Shown here one piece after another: positions 8,570 to 17,923 of a stretch of DNA of 64,000 bases (positions are counted from its first letter, which is position 1; every line of letters starts with the position of its first letter). The notes beneath the pieces were generated by a model, which saw only the letters and a program-made list of their open reading frames with translations, ran no database searches and had not been told where the DNA came from. The translations under genes and the position numbers were made by a program. This stretch comes from Clostridium amylolyticum (GTDB lineage: Bacteria > Bacillota > Clostridia > Clostridiales > Clostridiaceae), in contig NZ_FQZO01000003.1 in assembly GCF_900142075.1 (NCBI RefSeq), positions 372,001-436,000 of the forward strand, in the 5' to 3' direction.

Positions 8570-11500
8570 ATGTCAAAATCATTTTTAAAAAATTTATTTA
8601 GAGATATAAAAAAGACATTTTCAAGATTCCTATCCATAGTTATCATAATAGCGGTGGGGGTATCTTTCTATGCTGGGGTAAGGGCCACCAGTCCAGATAT
8701 GAAAATGTCCGCAGATAGTTATTTTAAAGATAATAATCTTATGGATTTTAAATTGATTTCCTCTCTTGGGCTTACTAAGGATGATATCAGCGAGATAAAA
8801 AAGCAAAAGGGTATAGGAGAGGTACAAGGTTCCTATTCCTTGGATGCGGTAATTGAAAAGGATAAGAAGTCTTTGGTGGTAAATGTTAATTCTCTCTTAG
8901 AGGATAATGGCATAAACAAAATTACCATGGTTAGAGGAAGTGCTCCAAAAAATGAGGATGAAATTGTAGTGGAAGAGCATTTTTTTGTGGAGCATAAACT
9001 TAATCTAAATGATAATTTGGTGCTTAAATCTGGTAAAGAAACACCTATAGAAGACAATTTGACCCGCAGTGAATTTAAAATTGTAGGAACTGCCATATCT
9101 CCTCTATATGTATCTAGGCAAAGACAGCTTAGCTCCTTGGGTAGTGGTACAGTAAGAGGCTTTGTTTATGTATTACCCAGTGTATTTAAAAGCGAGGTTT
9201 ATACAGAAATATATGCTAAAGCCCATAGTATCGCATCCAATGACAGTCTTCTAAACCATGAAGAATATACTAGTGATATGAAGGCCATTGAAAATAACTT
9301 TAAAGACTTAGGCACTGTGAGAAGTGCTGCAAGATATGATGAGGTTTTAAAAAGTGGAAATGATAAGATAAAAGAAGCAGAAGATAAGCTTATAAGCGCT
9401 AAAAAAGAGGCAGAAGATAAGTTTGCTTATGGATACAAAAAACTGGATAGCGCTAGAGATAAAATAAACAAAGGAAAAGAAGAGCTTAAAGCTAATGAAG
9501 CCCTTTTTAACAAAAAAATTCAAGAAGGCATAAAGCAAATAGAAGAGGGTAAAAAGCAAATACAAGCTGGCGAAGTGGAGATAGCTAACAAGCTTAAAGA
9601 TATTGAAAAAGGTAAATTGGAAATTGCAGAAGACAGGAAAAAGCTTGCGGACAATGAACAACAGCTAAAAGCGGGTAAGGAACAAGCAGCTTATGGAATT
9701 TCTAATGCATTAGGAGAAAGAATAAAAGAACTGGAAGCCAATCTAAAGGATCCAGCATATTTACAGCAATATAATATGTTAAAGCCCATTTATGAAGAGG
9801 TTAAGGGAAAAGACTTTGATAGTATTTACACCATTTTACAGGAAAAAGGATTATTAGATATTACAAAACCTGCAGTGGATATGGAAGCACTTAAGAAATC
9901 TCAAGAAGAAATTGCAGCAGGAAAACAGCAGTTAGATAACAATGAAAAACTGCTTTTTCAGGGAGAAAGTAAAATAAAAGCAGGTAAGGAAGAACTGGAA
10001 GCAAATAATAAGAAAATAGCTGCCTCAGAAGCTCAATTAAATAAAGAAAAGCAGCAAGGGGTAGAAAAGCTTAATAAGGCTAAAAAGGATTTAGAAGAGG
10101 GTGAAGCACAGCTTAATGAAAACACCAAAACCTTAAAGGAAGAAGAAGAAAAGGCCAATGGCAAGTTTATAGATGGAGAAAGAGAGATTCAGGAAAACAA
10201 GGATAAACTTAAGGATATTAAAGAGCCAGAGTGGTATGTGCTGGGGAGAAGCGCTAATGTGGGATATGAAACTTATAGACAAGATAGCGATAGGATAGAC
10301 AAAATAGGAAGGGTGTTTCCACTGATATTTTTCCTAGTAGCAGCCTTGGTCAGCCTTACCACCATGACCAGAATGGTGCAAGAAAACAGAATAGAAATAG
10401 GAACCTTTAAGGCTTTAGGCTATTCTAGAATATCTATAGTAGCACATTATTTAATATATTCACTTAGTGCAAGCCTTGTGGGGAGTTTAATAGGGTTATC
10501 CTTTGGATTTAGGCTTTTTCCGCCATTAATAATGAAGGCCTATAGCTCCTTATATACCATACCTAACCAGTTAAGTCCATTTAATGTTAAACTGTCTATG
10601 CAAGCTGCTTTATTAGCCATAGTATTTACCACTGTAGCAGCGGTGGCGGCCACTTTAGATGAGTTAAGAGAGGTACCAGCTTCATTAATGAGGCCTAAGC
10701 CCCCTAAGTCAGGGAAAAAGATACTGCTGGAGAGAGTGACTTTTATATGGAAAAGGCTGGGTTTTACTAGCAAGGTTACAGCAAGAAATATATTTAGATA
10801 TAAACAAAGACTTTTCATGACGGTGATAGGAATAGCTGCTTGTACAGGGCTTATGATAACAGGCTTTGGACTTAAGGAAGGTATAATTGGTTCTACAAAA
10901 AATCAGTTTAACAAGATTTACAAATATGATATGATAACCACCCTCCCTAAAAACTTAAATGAAGAAGAAAAGAATGAGTTGAAAGATAAGATATCTAAGG
11001 ATTCAAATATTAACTCTATATTATTTACTTATTCAAAAAATGCTACCCTCACCAAAAAGGATGGAGGGCAGGAAGATGTATATGTGGTGATTCCAGAAGA
11101 AAAAGAAGAGTTTAATAAATATATTAATATAAATATGAAAGATAAGCCTCTAAAGTTAGAAGAGGGGACAATTATCACAGAAAAACTATCAAAACTTATA
11201 AATAAGAAAGCAGGAGATACTTTAGACATAACCTTGAATGGTAAGGTGATACAGGCTAAGATTATAGGTATTGCAGAGCATTACATAGGACATTATGTGT
11301 ATATAAGCCCTGATTATTATGAAAAAATAACTGGAGAAAAGCCTAGTTATAATGGATTTTACGGATTACTGCAAAGTACCTCAGAAGAGGCTCAGAACAA
11401 TACCTCAAAGGATTTAAGAAATATTAGCAAGATACAGTCAGTGAGCTTCAAAAATAATGTTAAGATCGATATGGATAGCAGCATGGAAAGCGTAAATTCC

Positions 11501-11893
11501 GTGGTGATAGTGCTAATAGTATCCGCTGGAGTTTTGGCTTTTGTGGTAATATACAACCTTACCAACATCAATATCAATGAAAGAAAGAGGGAACTAGCCA
11601 CCATAAAGCTCTTAGGGTTTTACGATAATGAACTGGCAGCTTATATTTATAGGGAAAATATAATATTGACAATCATAGGAAGTTTAACGGGGATAGTTGC
11701 AGGAATAGTACTTAATTATCTTGTGCTCACCACCACAGAAACTAATGTAATAATGTTTTTAAAGAACATCAGCCCAATTTATTTTCTATATTCAGTAATA
11801 CTCACCATGATATTCTCAGTTATTGTAAATTTGGTAATGTACAAAAGATTCGATAAAATTGACATGATAGAATCTCTAAAGAGTGCAGAATAA
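8570..11893 (+). CDS. Giant FtsX-type ABC permease with long extracellular coiled coil
   Basis: About 1107 residues. An N-terminal membrane helix (SRFLSIVIIIAVGVSF) is followed by a MacB-like extracytoplasmic domain, then roughly 300 residues of Lys/Glu-rich heptads (about 265-560) that must form a long coiled-coil hairpin. A first FtsX domain (about 580-700, VQENRIEIGTFKALGYS) comes next, then a second extracytoplasmic domain and a second FtsX domain near the C-terminus (INERKRELATIKLLGF). This duplicated FtsX layout with coiled coil is common in Firmicute exporters next to TetR regulators. The ATG at 8570 is preferred; a GTG at 8561 would overlap the ATPase gene. The substrate is unknown; a role in drug or antimicrobial peptide resistance, or in the cell wall, is only suggested by the family. 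Confidence 0.9.
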   Translation: MSKSFLKNLFRDIKKTFSRFLSIVIIIAVGVSFYAGVRATSPDMKMSADSYFKDNNLMDFKLISSLGLTKDDISEIKKQKGIGEVQGSYSLDAVIEKDKKSLVVNVNSLLEDNGINKITMVRGSAPKNEDEIVVEEHFFVEHKLNLNDNLVLKSGKETPIEDNLTRSEFKIVGTAISPLYVSRQRQLSSLGSGTVRGFVYVLPSVFKSEVYTEIYAKAHSIASNDSLLNHEEYTSDMKAIENNFKDLGTVRSAARYDEVLKSGNDKIKEAEDKLISAKKEAEDKFAYGYKKLDSARDKINKGKEELKANEALFNKKIQEGIKQIEEGKKQIQAGEVEIANKLKDIEKGKLEIAEDRKKLADNEQQLKAGKEQAAYGISNALGERIKELEANLKDPAYLQQYNMLKPIYEEVKGKDFDSIYTILQEKGLLDITKPAVDMEALKKSQEEIAAGKQQLDNNEKLLFQGESKIKAGKEELEANNKKIAASEAQLNKEKQQGVEKLNKAKKDLEEGEAQLNENTKTLKEEEEKANGKFIDGEREIQENKDKLKDIKEPEWYVLGRSANVGYETYRQDSDRIDKIGRVFPLIFFLVAALVSLTTMTRMVQENRIEIGTFKALGYSRISIVAHYLIYSLSASLVGSLIGLSFGFRLFPPLIMKAYSSLYTIPNQLSPFNVKLSMQAALLAIVFTTVAAVAATLDELREVPASLMRPKPPKSGKKILLERVTFIWKRLGFTSKVTARNIFRYKQRLFMTVIGIAACTGLMITGFGLKEGIIGSTKNQFNKIYKYDMITTLPKNLNEEEKNELKDKISKDSNINSILFTYSKNATLTKKDGGQEDVYVVIPEEKEEFNKYININMKDKPLKLEEGTIITEKLSKLINKKAGDTLDITLNGKVIQAKIIGIAEHYIGHYVYISPDYYEKITGEKPSYNGFYGLLQSTSEEAQNNTSKDLRNISKIQSVSFKNNVKIDMDSSMESVNSVVIVLIVSAGVLAFVVIYNLTNININERKRELATIKLLGFYDNELAAYIYRENIILTIIGSLTGIVAGIVLNYLVLTTTETNVIMFLKNISPIYFLYSVILTMIFSVIVNLVMYKRFDKIDMIESLKSAE

Positions 11894-11900
11894 CAATGGC

Positions 11901-11945
11901 AGCCACACGAGTTATGAGTTATTTAAAATTCATAACTTAGTGGCT
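11901..11945 (+). terminator. Palindrome after the FtsX permease gene
   Basis: AGCCAC (11901-11906) with GTGGCT (11940-11945) and AGTTATGA with TCATAACT form a stem with a small internal loop. There is no good T-run, so it may be a weak terminator or a member of the same palindrome family as 7004-7067. Confidence 0.5.
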
Positions 11946-12089
11946 ATGGTTTATTAAGATTTTGGAAATACTATAAGAATAAAATAAACTTTTCATTTCA
12001 AGAATGTAAAAGTATTACCAAACTTATTGCAAGTGCAGAATTAGTAACCTACAATGATGATAAACATAAATCAAGGGAGGTTATTGAAA

Positions 12090-12305
12090 ATGAATGATAA
12101 GATATTTAAAGGTAAGTGGAACCAGTTTAAAGGAGAAGTAAAGAAAAACTGGGGTGAGTTTACAGATGATGAAATAGATAGATTAGAAGGAGAAAAAGAC
12201 ATATTAATTGGAAAAATCCAAGAAAAATATGGCAAGAGCAAAGAAGAAGCTGAAAAAGACTTTAATCATTGGTATAATAACCTTGATTCAAGAATGAGAG
12301 ACTAA
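12090..12305 (+). CDS. CsbD-family stress-related small protein
   Basis: 71 residues, highly charged and hydrophilic, without membrane segments. The pattern FKGKWNQFKGEVKKNWGE followed by DDEIDRLEGEKDILIGKIQEKYG is the CsbD family signature. In Bacillus CsbD is a general-stress (sigma-B) protein of unknown biochemical role; sigma-B is usually absent in Clostridium, so regulation must differ. The ATG at 12090 has GGGAGG at 6-8 nt; an upstream in-frame ATG at 12054 lacks one. It is a single-gene unit closed by a strong terminator shared with the convergent reductase gene. Confidence 0.88.
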   Translation: MNDKIFKGKWNQFKGEVKKNWGEFTDDEIDRLEGEKDILIGKIQEKYGKSKEEAEKDFNHWYNNLDSRMRD

Positions 12306-12329
12306 GTTAGACCTAAGATGTAATATATA

Positions 12330-12364
12330 ATAAAGCTCATGTATCCACATGAGCTTTATTTATT
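12330..12364. terminator. Bidirectional terminator between CsbD and reductase genes
   Basis: ATAAAGCTCATGT (12330-12342) and ACATGAGCTTTAT (12347-12359) form a 13-bp perfect stem with a four-base loop, with T-rich sequence after it on the plus strand and A-rich sequence before it, so it can serve both convergent genes. Confidence 0.85.
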
Positions 12365-12379
12365 TTAAATACTAACTAA

Positions 12380-14170
12380 TTATTTACCTTCAGCTGCGCT
12401 TTTACCAGCGATTCTTCCGAATACTACTGTATCAGCTAAAGCATTACCACCTAAACGGTTGGAACCGTGAATACCTCCAGTAGTCTCACCGGCCGCATAA
12501 AGTCCACGTATAACTTTACCATTCTTATCTAATACTTGTGCACTTGGATTGATTTCAATACCACCCATGGTGTGGTGAGCTGTAGGTACACGTGCACCGG
12601 CATAGAAAGGAGCAGTATCGATTTTATCTTTATATAGTGTTCTTCCAAATTTATCTTTAGCTTTGGTTTCCACTGATTTGTTAAATTCAGCCACAGCATT
12701 TTTAAGGTTGTCTGGGTTTGCACCTATTTGTTTTGCAAGATCTTCTAAGGTATCAGCTTTATAAGCTCTACCTGCTTTTACAAGTTCATCAATAGATTCA
12801 TTAAAGTTGTTTTTTGTATCTCCTGTAGGATAGGAATGCTTATCTAGTATTACCCACATGGAGGCATCCTTTTGTTCAAAAAGTGCTTTTGTCATTACAT
12901 CTCTACGAGCACCTTCATCTACAAATCTATTACCATCTTTATTTACAAAAATACGATTTTCAACACCTTGTTCAATGTTTCCACTTAAGCTTCCGGTTTT
13001 AGGATCTCCCATAGGAAGAAGTTGTATATGTTCCATTCCAACAAGGTTTGCACCAGCTTTTTCAGCCATAAATATTCCGTCTCCAGTGGGGCCTACATGG
13101 TTTGTGGTTTTGATATTTGTAAGGTCTGACCACATCTTGTTATATTTATTTCTCATTTCCACATTAGCAGCAAAACCACCGGTAGCCATAACTACACCCT
13201 TGCTTGCTTTAGCTACTATTTCATCGTCAGCACCTTCTGCTTTAACACCTACTACTTTACCGTTTTCAACTATAAGCTCAGTAGCTTTGCTATTAACCAT
13301 AATTTCTATATCAGCTTTATTTTTTTCAATATAATTCATATAAGTTTCAATATAACCAGTACCAAGAGGTTTAACAGGCTTGTGAGATCTTGGCCATAAA
13401 GCACCTAAAACGGTGAATATGTCATCTTTAAACTGCATTCCCATACTCTCTAACCATTCTATGCCTGGGTATGCGTTTTCAACAAAGGTTCTTACCATTT
13501 CAGGCTTGGCTACCTTATCTCCACCTTCATAGGTTTGAGTATAATGCTTGTCTACAGAATCTTCCACCCCAGCCTTAGCTTGTCTTTTAGGGTCTACTGC
13601 ATTATAGGCTGCACCAGAAATTATAGTATTTCCACCAACCTTTGGCATCTTTTCAAGTACTAAAACTTTAGCACCGTTTTGATGAGCAGTTACTGCAGCA
13701 GCAAGTCCAGATCCACCTCCGCCTATCACAACTACATCTACATTTTTTTCTATTTTTTTTAGAGAAGCTTTATCTTTTTCAGGTTTCTTTTCTAAATCTT
13801 TTATATTAGCACCTGCTTTTTCAAGAGCTTTTTTCACAGCTTCTAATACACCTTTACTAGACACTGTGGCACCAGCGATGGTATCTACTCCAATGCTTTG
13901 ATACTTTACAATATCTTCAGGAATTTTCTTTAGTGCCAAATCACTTACTCCTGGAGTTTCATCATGTTTTAAAACTTTAACAGCAGTTATCTTATTTTCA
14001 TCTACAGTAACTTCAACTTGAATCTTTCCATGAATTCCTTCACCTTCACCGGTATATGTACCAGGTTTAAAAGCACCTTTACCGCTCTTTTGTGTTTTGC
14101 CGCAGCCTATGATAGAAAATACCATTAATGCAGATAATAATAACACTAGAGCCTTTTTAAACTTCTTCAT
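12380..14170 (-). CDS. Flavinylated, FAD-dependent fumarate-reductase-like lipoprotein (FMN_bind plus FAD_binding_2)
   Basis: 596 residues. A lipoprotein signal peptide with Cys23 (IIGC) anchors it outside the membrane. Residues about 35-118 are an FMN-binding domain with DTIAGAT (96-102), the motif in which Thr102 would receive FMN covalently from an ApbE/Ftp-type flavin transferase. Residues about 140-590 are a flavocytochrome-c/UrdA-type reductase with the dinucleotide fold VVVIGGGGSG, HHTMGG, and GSNRLGGNALAD at the C-terminus. In this family such proteins reduce fumarate, urocanate, methacrylate or similar enoates as extracellular electron acceptors. Where fumarate reductases usually have a QxHP-type motif this protein reads QLLP, so fumarate may not be the substrate. 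GGAGGAAA precedes the ATG. It is monocistronic, with a consensus promoter overlapped by an operator. Confidence 0.9.
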   Translation of the reverse strand: MKKFKKALVLLLSALMVFSIIGCGKTQKSGKGAFKPGTYTGEGEGIHGKIQVEVTVDENKITAVKVLKHDETPGVSDLALKKIPEDIVKYQSIGVDTIAGATVSSKGVLEAVKKALEKAGANIKDLEKKPEKDKASLKKIEKNVDVVVIGGGGSGLAAAVTAHQNGAKVLVLEKMPKVGGNTIISGAAYNAVDPKRQAKAGVEDSVDKHYTQTYEGGDKVAKPEMVRTFVENAYPGIEWLESMGMQFKDDIFTVLGALWPRSHKPVKPLGTGYIETYMNYIEKNKADIEIMVNSKATELIVENGKVVGVKAEGADDEIVAKASKGVVMATGGFAANVEMRNKYNKMWSDLTNIKTTNHVGPTGDGIFMAEKAGANLVGMEHIQLLPMGDPKTGSLSGNIEQGVENRIFVNKDGNRFVDEGARRDVMTKALFEQKDASMWVILDKHSYPTGDTKNNFNESIDELVKAGRAYKADTLEDLAKQIGANPDNLKNAVAEFNKSVETKAKDKFGRTLYKDKIDTAPFYAGARVPTAHHTMGGIEINPSAQVLDKNGKVIRGLYAAGETTGGIHGSNRLGGNALADTVVFGRIAGKSAAEGK

Positions 14171-14257
14171 AAATTCTGTTTCCTCCTAATATAGTTATCA
14201 TAGTTGATTTTTGGAATATCCAGCTTAAGGGCGCCTAGTATAAGCTGAAATTAATTT

Positions 14258-14312
14258 AATGAACTAGTTCGGTGAATACGTTCATTATAAGATGCTGTTA
14301 AAAAATTGTCAA
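14258..14312 (-). promoter_or_regulatory. Consensus promoter of the reductase gene with palindromic operator over -10/+1
   Basis: Read on the minus strand: TTGACA (14307-14312), 17-nt spacer, TATAAT (14284-14289), an exact consensus vegetative promoter. Overlapping the -10 and the start site is the inverted repeat AATGAAC-N15-GTTCATT (14258-14286), which also contains the inner palindrome GAACTAGTTC. The position suits repression by the divergent TetR-family protein. Confidence 0.78.
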
Positions 14313-14337
14313 TATATTGTTGGCTTTTTCTTCAAAT

Positions 14338-14365
14338 TTGACAAATGGCATAAGTCTTATATAAT
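14338..14365 (+). promoter_or_regulatory. Promoter of the divergent tetR-type gene
   Basis: TTGACA (14338-14343), 16-nt spacer, TATAAT (14360-14365). It lies about 50 bp from the operator palindrome; it may be constitutive or only weakly affected by the repressor. An in-frame ATG at 14368 is too close to the -10 to be the start. Confidence 0.72.
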
Positions 14366-14412
14366 TAATGCAGATTATATTTTTAAAAATTCTTTTTGTG
14401 AGGCGAATAGTT

Positions 14413-15000
14413 ATGGGTGAGCAAAAATTAACTAAAAGACAAATCCAAGCTCAAAATACTCAAAATAAAATATATTGCACTGCTATTGATCTTTTAGAGA
14501 AAAAGGGATTTGACAATCTAACTGTGGAAGAAATATGCCAGAAAGCAGGGGTTTCTATAGGTTCCTTTTATAATTACTTCAAATCAAAAAATGATATACT
14601 TAACATAATATATAAGGTTGCCGATGAGTACTTTAATGATGTAGTAGCTAATGAGATAAAAGAAGGGCATTCTTATGAAAAAATAGTGAGATTTTTTAAG
14701 TTTTATGCGGATTATAACGCAGAGCGAGGACTTGATTTTATAAAGCATCTATATAACTCTCAAAATAAAATATTTATCACTGATGGGAGGAATATGCAGA
14801 ACGTACTTCAAAAGATTATAGAAGAAGGGCAAGAAAAGAGAGAGATTGAAGCGCAAATTAAGCCTAGAGAAATGGTAGAATACCTATTCATAGCAGCTAG
14901 AGGCCTCATCTATGATTGGTGCCTTCATGACGGCAATTATGATCTTAGTGAGTTTGTGGTAAATTACATGAAAAGACTAGTAAAAATATTTATTATATAG
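14413..15000 (+). CDS. TetR/AcrR-family regulator, probable repressor of the divergent reductase
   Basis: 195 residues. The helix-turn-helix reads NLTVEEICQKAGVSIGSFYN followed by YFKSKNDIL; the C-terminal part resembles the TetR_C domain of clostridial regulators, with a tyrosine/aspartate-rich middle. The ATG at 14413 is chosen because GTGAGG lies about 9 nt upstream and the transcription start should be near 14372. It is divergent from the flavin reductase gene with about 240 bp between, carrying two consensus promoters and one palindrome, the usual layout of a local repressor and its target. The inducer could be the enoate substrate. The gene ends in a long palindrome. Confidence 0.88.
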   Translation: MGEQKLTKRQIQAQNTQNKIYCTAIDLLEKKGFDNLTVEEICQKAGVSIGSFYNYFKSKNDILNIIYKVADEYFNDVVANEIKEGHSYEKIVRFFKFYADYNAERGLDFIKHLYNSQNKIFITDGRNMQNVLQKIIEEGQEKREIEAQIKPREMVEYLFIAARGLIYDWCLHDGNYDLSEFVVNYMKRLVKIFII

Positions 15001-15003
15001 AAT

Positions 15004-15058
15004 TGGCATCCATATGAGTTATTTTTCAATAACTCGTATGGATGCCATTATTATATTT
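15004..15058 (+). terminator. Palindromic terminator after tetR, related to the palindrome at 7004-7067
   Basis: TGGCATCCATATGAGTTATT (15004-15023) pairs with AATAACTCGTATGGATGCCA (15028-15047) with one mismatch; T-rich sequence follows. A separate half-arm (ATAACTCATATGCC) recurs at about 15070-15083. Confidence 0.72.
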
Positions 15059-15174
15059 TTAAATAAGTAATAACTCATATGCCTACAATTACATATTATA
15101 TAAATAGATTTAATATAATATAAGGTCATTATTTCAACTAGAAATTTTAGTAATGATGATATGAGGGGGATGTT

Positions 15175-16560
15175 ATGAGAGATAAAAAAAGAAAGTACAG
15201 AAAAATTGTACTAGTGGCCTTGGCGGTTTTTTTTAGCCTACTTATGATATATTTGGGGATTTCAGCTTATTTTATGAATCGTTTTTACTTTGGTTCTTCT
15301 ATTAATTCTATTAGTGTTTTTGGCAAAACCGTAAATGAGGCACAGGAAGAGCTGGCTGATATAGTTACAAATTACACTCTAACTTTGCATGAAAGGGGAG
15401 GACTGAAGGAGGAGATATCAGGAAAGGATATTAATCTGGTTCATAACCTTGAAAATAAAATTCAGAGTTTAAAAGATGAGCAAAGTCCTTTCCTGTGGGT
15501 TAAAGGGCTATTTATTAAAGAGGATACCACTTTAACGGAAATGGTAACCTTTGATGAAAAGTTGTTAAAAGAAAAAATTGATAAGTTAAAATGCTTCCAA
15601 GATAGCAATATAATCCTGCCTAAAAACCCAACATTCACATTTACAGGTAAAGGATATGACATAGTTAAAGAAGTTAATGGTAATAAGGTTAATAAGGAGG
15701 TTCTGTACAAGCAGGTTAAAGATTCCATAGTTAAGGGAATACCAAGCATTAATCTTGAAGAAATGAATTGCTACGAAAAACCTAAATATAATTCAAAGTC
15801 TAAAGAAATATTAAACACTAAGAATCTTCTTAATAAATATATAGCGTCTAAAATCACTTATAATTTTGGAAAGCACACAGAAGTATTAGATGCATCTAAA
15901 TTTAATGCTTGGATTAAAGTCGATGAAAAATATGAAATTACCATTGATGAAGCAAAGGTAAAAAGTTACGTAGAAACCCTTTCTAATAAGTATGATACTT
16001 ATGGCACTACAAGAAGCTTTGTTACATCCTCAGGAGCCACTAAAAAAGTTAGAGGCGGAAACTATGGATGGCTTATTAATAAGAGTAAAGAAGTGAAGGA
16101 GTTAGTTGAAGCCATAAAGGCTGGAGAAACTATAACAAAAAAGCCTGTCTATGAGCAAGCAGCCTTTGGTACTGTGGACAATGACATTGGAAATACCTAC
16201 CTGGAGATAGATCTTACAAAACAGTATTTATGGTTTTATAAAAATGGAACTTTAATTACTAAGGGTTCTGTGGTTACCGGAAATGTAAGCAGTAATCATA
16301 CCACACCTTCTGGAACTTATAAATTGACTTATAAGCAAAAAGATGCAGTATTAAGAGGACCAGGTTATGCTGCTCCAGTTACCTATTGGATGCCTTTTAA
16401 TGGAGGTATTGGACTTCACGATGCCAGTTGGAGAGCAGCCTTTGGAGGAGAAATATACAAAACTAACGGCTCTCACGGCTGCATAAATGCACCTTACCAA
16501 GTGGCGGAGTCTGTATTCAAAAATATTGAAGCTGGAGTGCCTGTTGTTTGTTACCATTAA
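15175..16560 (+). CDS. L,D-transpeptidase (YkuD/ErfK) with N-terminal membrane anchor
   Basis: 461 residues. A short basic N-terminus and one membrane helix (about 12-30) anchor it. The middle (about 40-330) has two peptidoglycan-binding-like modules of the PG_binding_4 type that usually precede YkuD in clostridia. The C-terminal YkuD domain (about 340-461) has the substrate-side His in GGIGLHDASW and the active-site motif SHGCIN with the catalytic Cys. It would make 3-3 cross-links in peptidoglycan or attach proteins to it, outside the membrane. GAGGGGG lies about 6 nt before the ATG. A close paralogue lies at 33210-34607. It appears to stand alone. Confidence 0.93.
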   Translation: MRDKKRKYRKIVLVALAVFFSLLMIYLGISAYFMNRFYFGSSINSISVFGKTVNEAQEELADIVTNYTLTLHERGGLKEEISGKDINLVHNLENKIQSLKDEQSPFLWVKGLFIKEDTTLTEMVTFDEKLLKEKIDKLKCFQDSNIILPKNPTFTFTGKGYDIVKEVNGNKVNKEVLYKQVKDSIVKGIPSINLEEMNCYEKPKYNSKSKEILNTKNLLNKYIASKITYNFGKHTEVLDASKFNAWIKVDEKYEITIDEAKVKSYVETLSNKYDTYGTTRSFVTSSGATKKVRGGNYGWLINKSKEVKELVEAIKAGETITKKPVYEQAAFGTVDNDIGNTYLEIDLTKQYLWFYKNGTLITKGSVVTGNVSSNHTTPSGTYKLTYKQKDAVLRGPGYAAPVTYWMPFNGGIGLHDASWRAAFGGEIYKTNGSHGCINAPYQVAESVFKNIEAGVPVVCYH

Positions 16561-16660
16561 GGAGAATAGTTAATTTCCTTAATTCTTATTATTAATATAA
16601 TACAAATGTTGAATGGTAATTTAAAAGAGCCATTAAAACAAAAGCGGATAAACAAAATAA

Positions 16661-17749
16661 CTAAAGAGGGTTAAATAATATATCTTTTAAAGTTTTACCC
16701 TTGTAAATACTTGTAAATAGGCTTTTTACTACTATTATAACAATAGGTCCTAGTATTAAGCCTACAGCTCCTAGAAGTTTTAAACCAACGTACATGGACA
16801 TAAGGGTAAAAAGAGGGTGAATACCTATTTGATGTCCAATAATTTTAGGTTCAACAACCTGTCTTACTATTAAGATCACTAAATAAAGTATTAAAAGAGA
16901 TATTCCAACCCTAGGGTTATTTGTAATTATTTCATAAATAGCCCAAGGTATTAATACTGTTCCTGTTCCTAGTATTGGCAGTATATCAATTATACAAATT
17001 ATAGATGCAAGAACTAGTGAATACTTTATTCCAATAATTGAAAAACCTAAAAGAAGCTCTGTAAAGGTTATAGATAATATAATTAAATAAGCTCTTATTA
17101 ATTTGAATAAAGATGAGAAAATATCATTTTTTATGTTATATACTTTATCAACCCAGTTTTCTGGAAAATGGGTTGCAAGAAATCTATGCAAATTTTTCCT
17201 ATCACTAGATAAAAAGTAAGTAGATAATATGGTAATAAGTATAAAAACTAATAAGGCAGGTAATGAAAAAGCTGTATTAACTAGACTTTTAGCAATATTA
17301 TTTAGTAAACCGCCTACATAACTAAACAAACTAGAGAGCAATTCACCAATATATTGAGTTAACTCTTTAGGGAGCCCTATGATTAAATTATTGCCACTGC
17401 TACTTATCTGGGTAATATTCTTATAAAAATCATTAATAAAAGAAGGAAGTATCAATAATACATCTTTTATTTCTTTAATTAATCTTAATACTAATAGAGA
17501 TAATAAAAAGCCTAGAGTAAATAATATCAAAATTACACCTAAAGCCGAAGATATTTTTCTAGATAAATTAAGCTTATTTACCATCAGCTTTACAAAAGGT
17601 TCTATAAGAAATGATAATAAAAGAGCAATAATAAAAGGTAAAAAGTAATAAATAGATTTATAGCATACAAACAATAGTAAAAATATTCCCAATATGTTAA
17701 TGAGAAATATTTTTGCTTTTTTCTTATCTAATACATATTCTTTATTCAT
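16661..17749 (-). CDS. AI-2E/PerM-family membrane protein, YtvI-like
   Basis: 362 residues with about eight membrane helices in the usual 2+1+5 arrangement and the conserved C-terminal part GAVGLILGPIVIIVVKSLF. The family (AI-2E_transport) includes autoinducer-2 exporters, Na+/H+ antiporters and the Bacillus sporulation integral membrane protein YtvI, which this most resembles in length and in its N-terminus. Substrate and role cannot be told from sequence. The start at 17749 gives the usual family N-terminus; AGGGG lies just upstream. No partner gene is adjacent. Confidence 0.85.
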   Translation of the reverse strand: MNKEYVLDKKKAKIFLINILGIFLLLFVCYKSIYYFLPFIIALLLSFLIEPFVKLMVNKLNLSRKISSALGVILILFTLGFLLSLLVLRLIKEIKDVLLILPSFINDFYKNITQISSSGNNLIIGLPKELTQYIGELLSSLFSYVGGLLNNIAKSLVNTAFSLPALLVFILITILSTYFLSSDRKNLHRFLATHFPENWVDKVYNIKNDIFSSLFKLIRAYLIILSITFTELLLGFSIIGIKYSLVLASIICIIDILPILGTGTVLIPWAIYEIITNNPRVGISLLILYLVILIVRQVVEPKIIGHQIGIHPLFTLMSMYVGLKLLGAVGLILGPIVIIVVKSLFTSIYKGKTLKDILFNPL

Positions 17750-17923
17750 AGTACACCCCTATCTAATAATAAGTATATTAATTATATATTTTCCTATATC
17801 TTTAGTTAAAAAGCTATAATATTTTAAAATTTAAATTGTTTTTATAAAGAAATTTATATTGTGACTTTTAAAAATAATTATAAATATTACTGATAAACTT
17901 AAGGTAGTGATAAACTATCTAAG

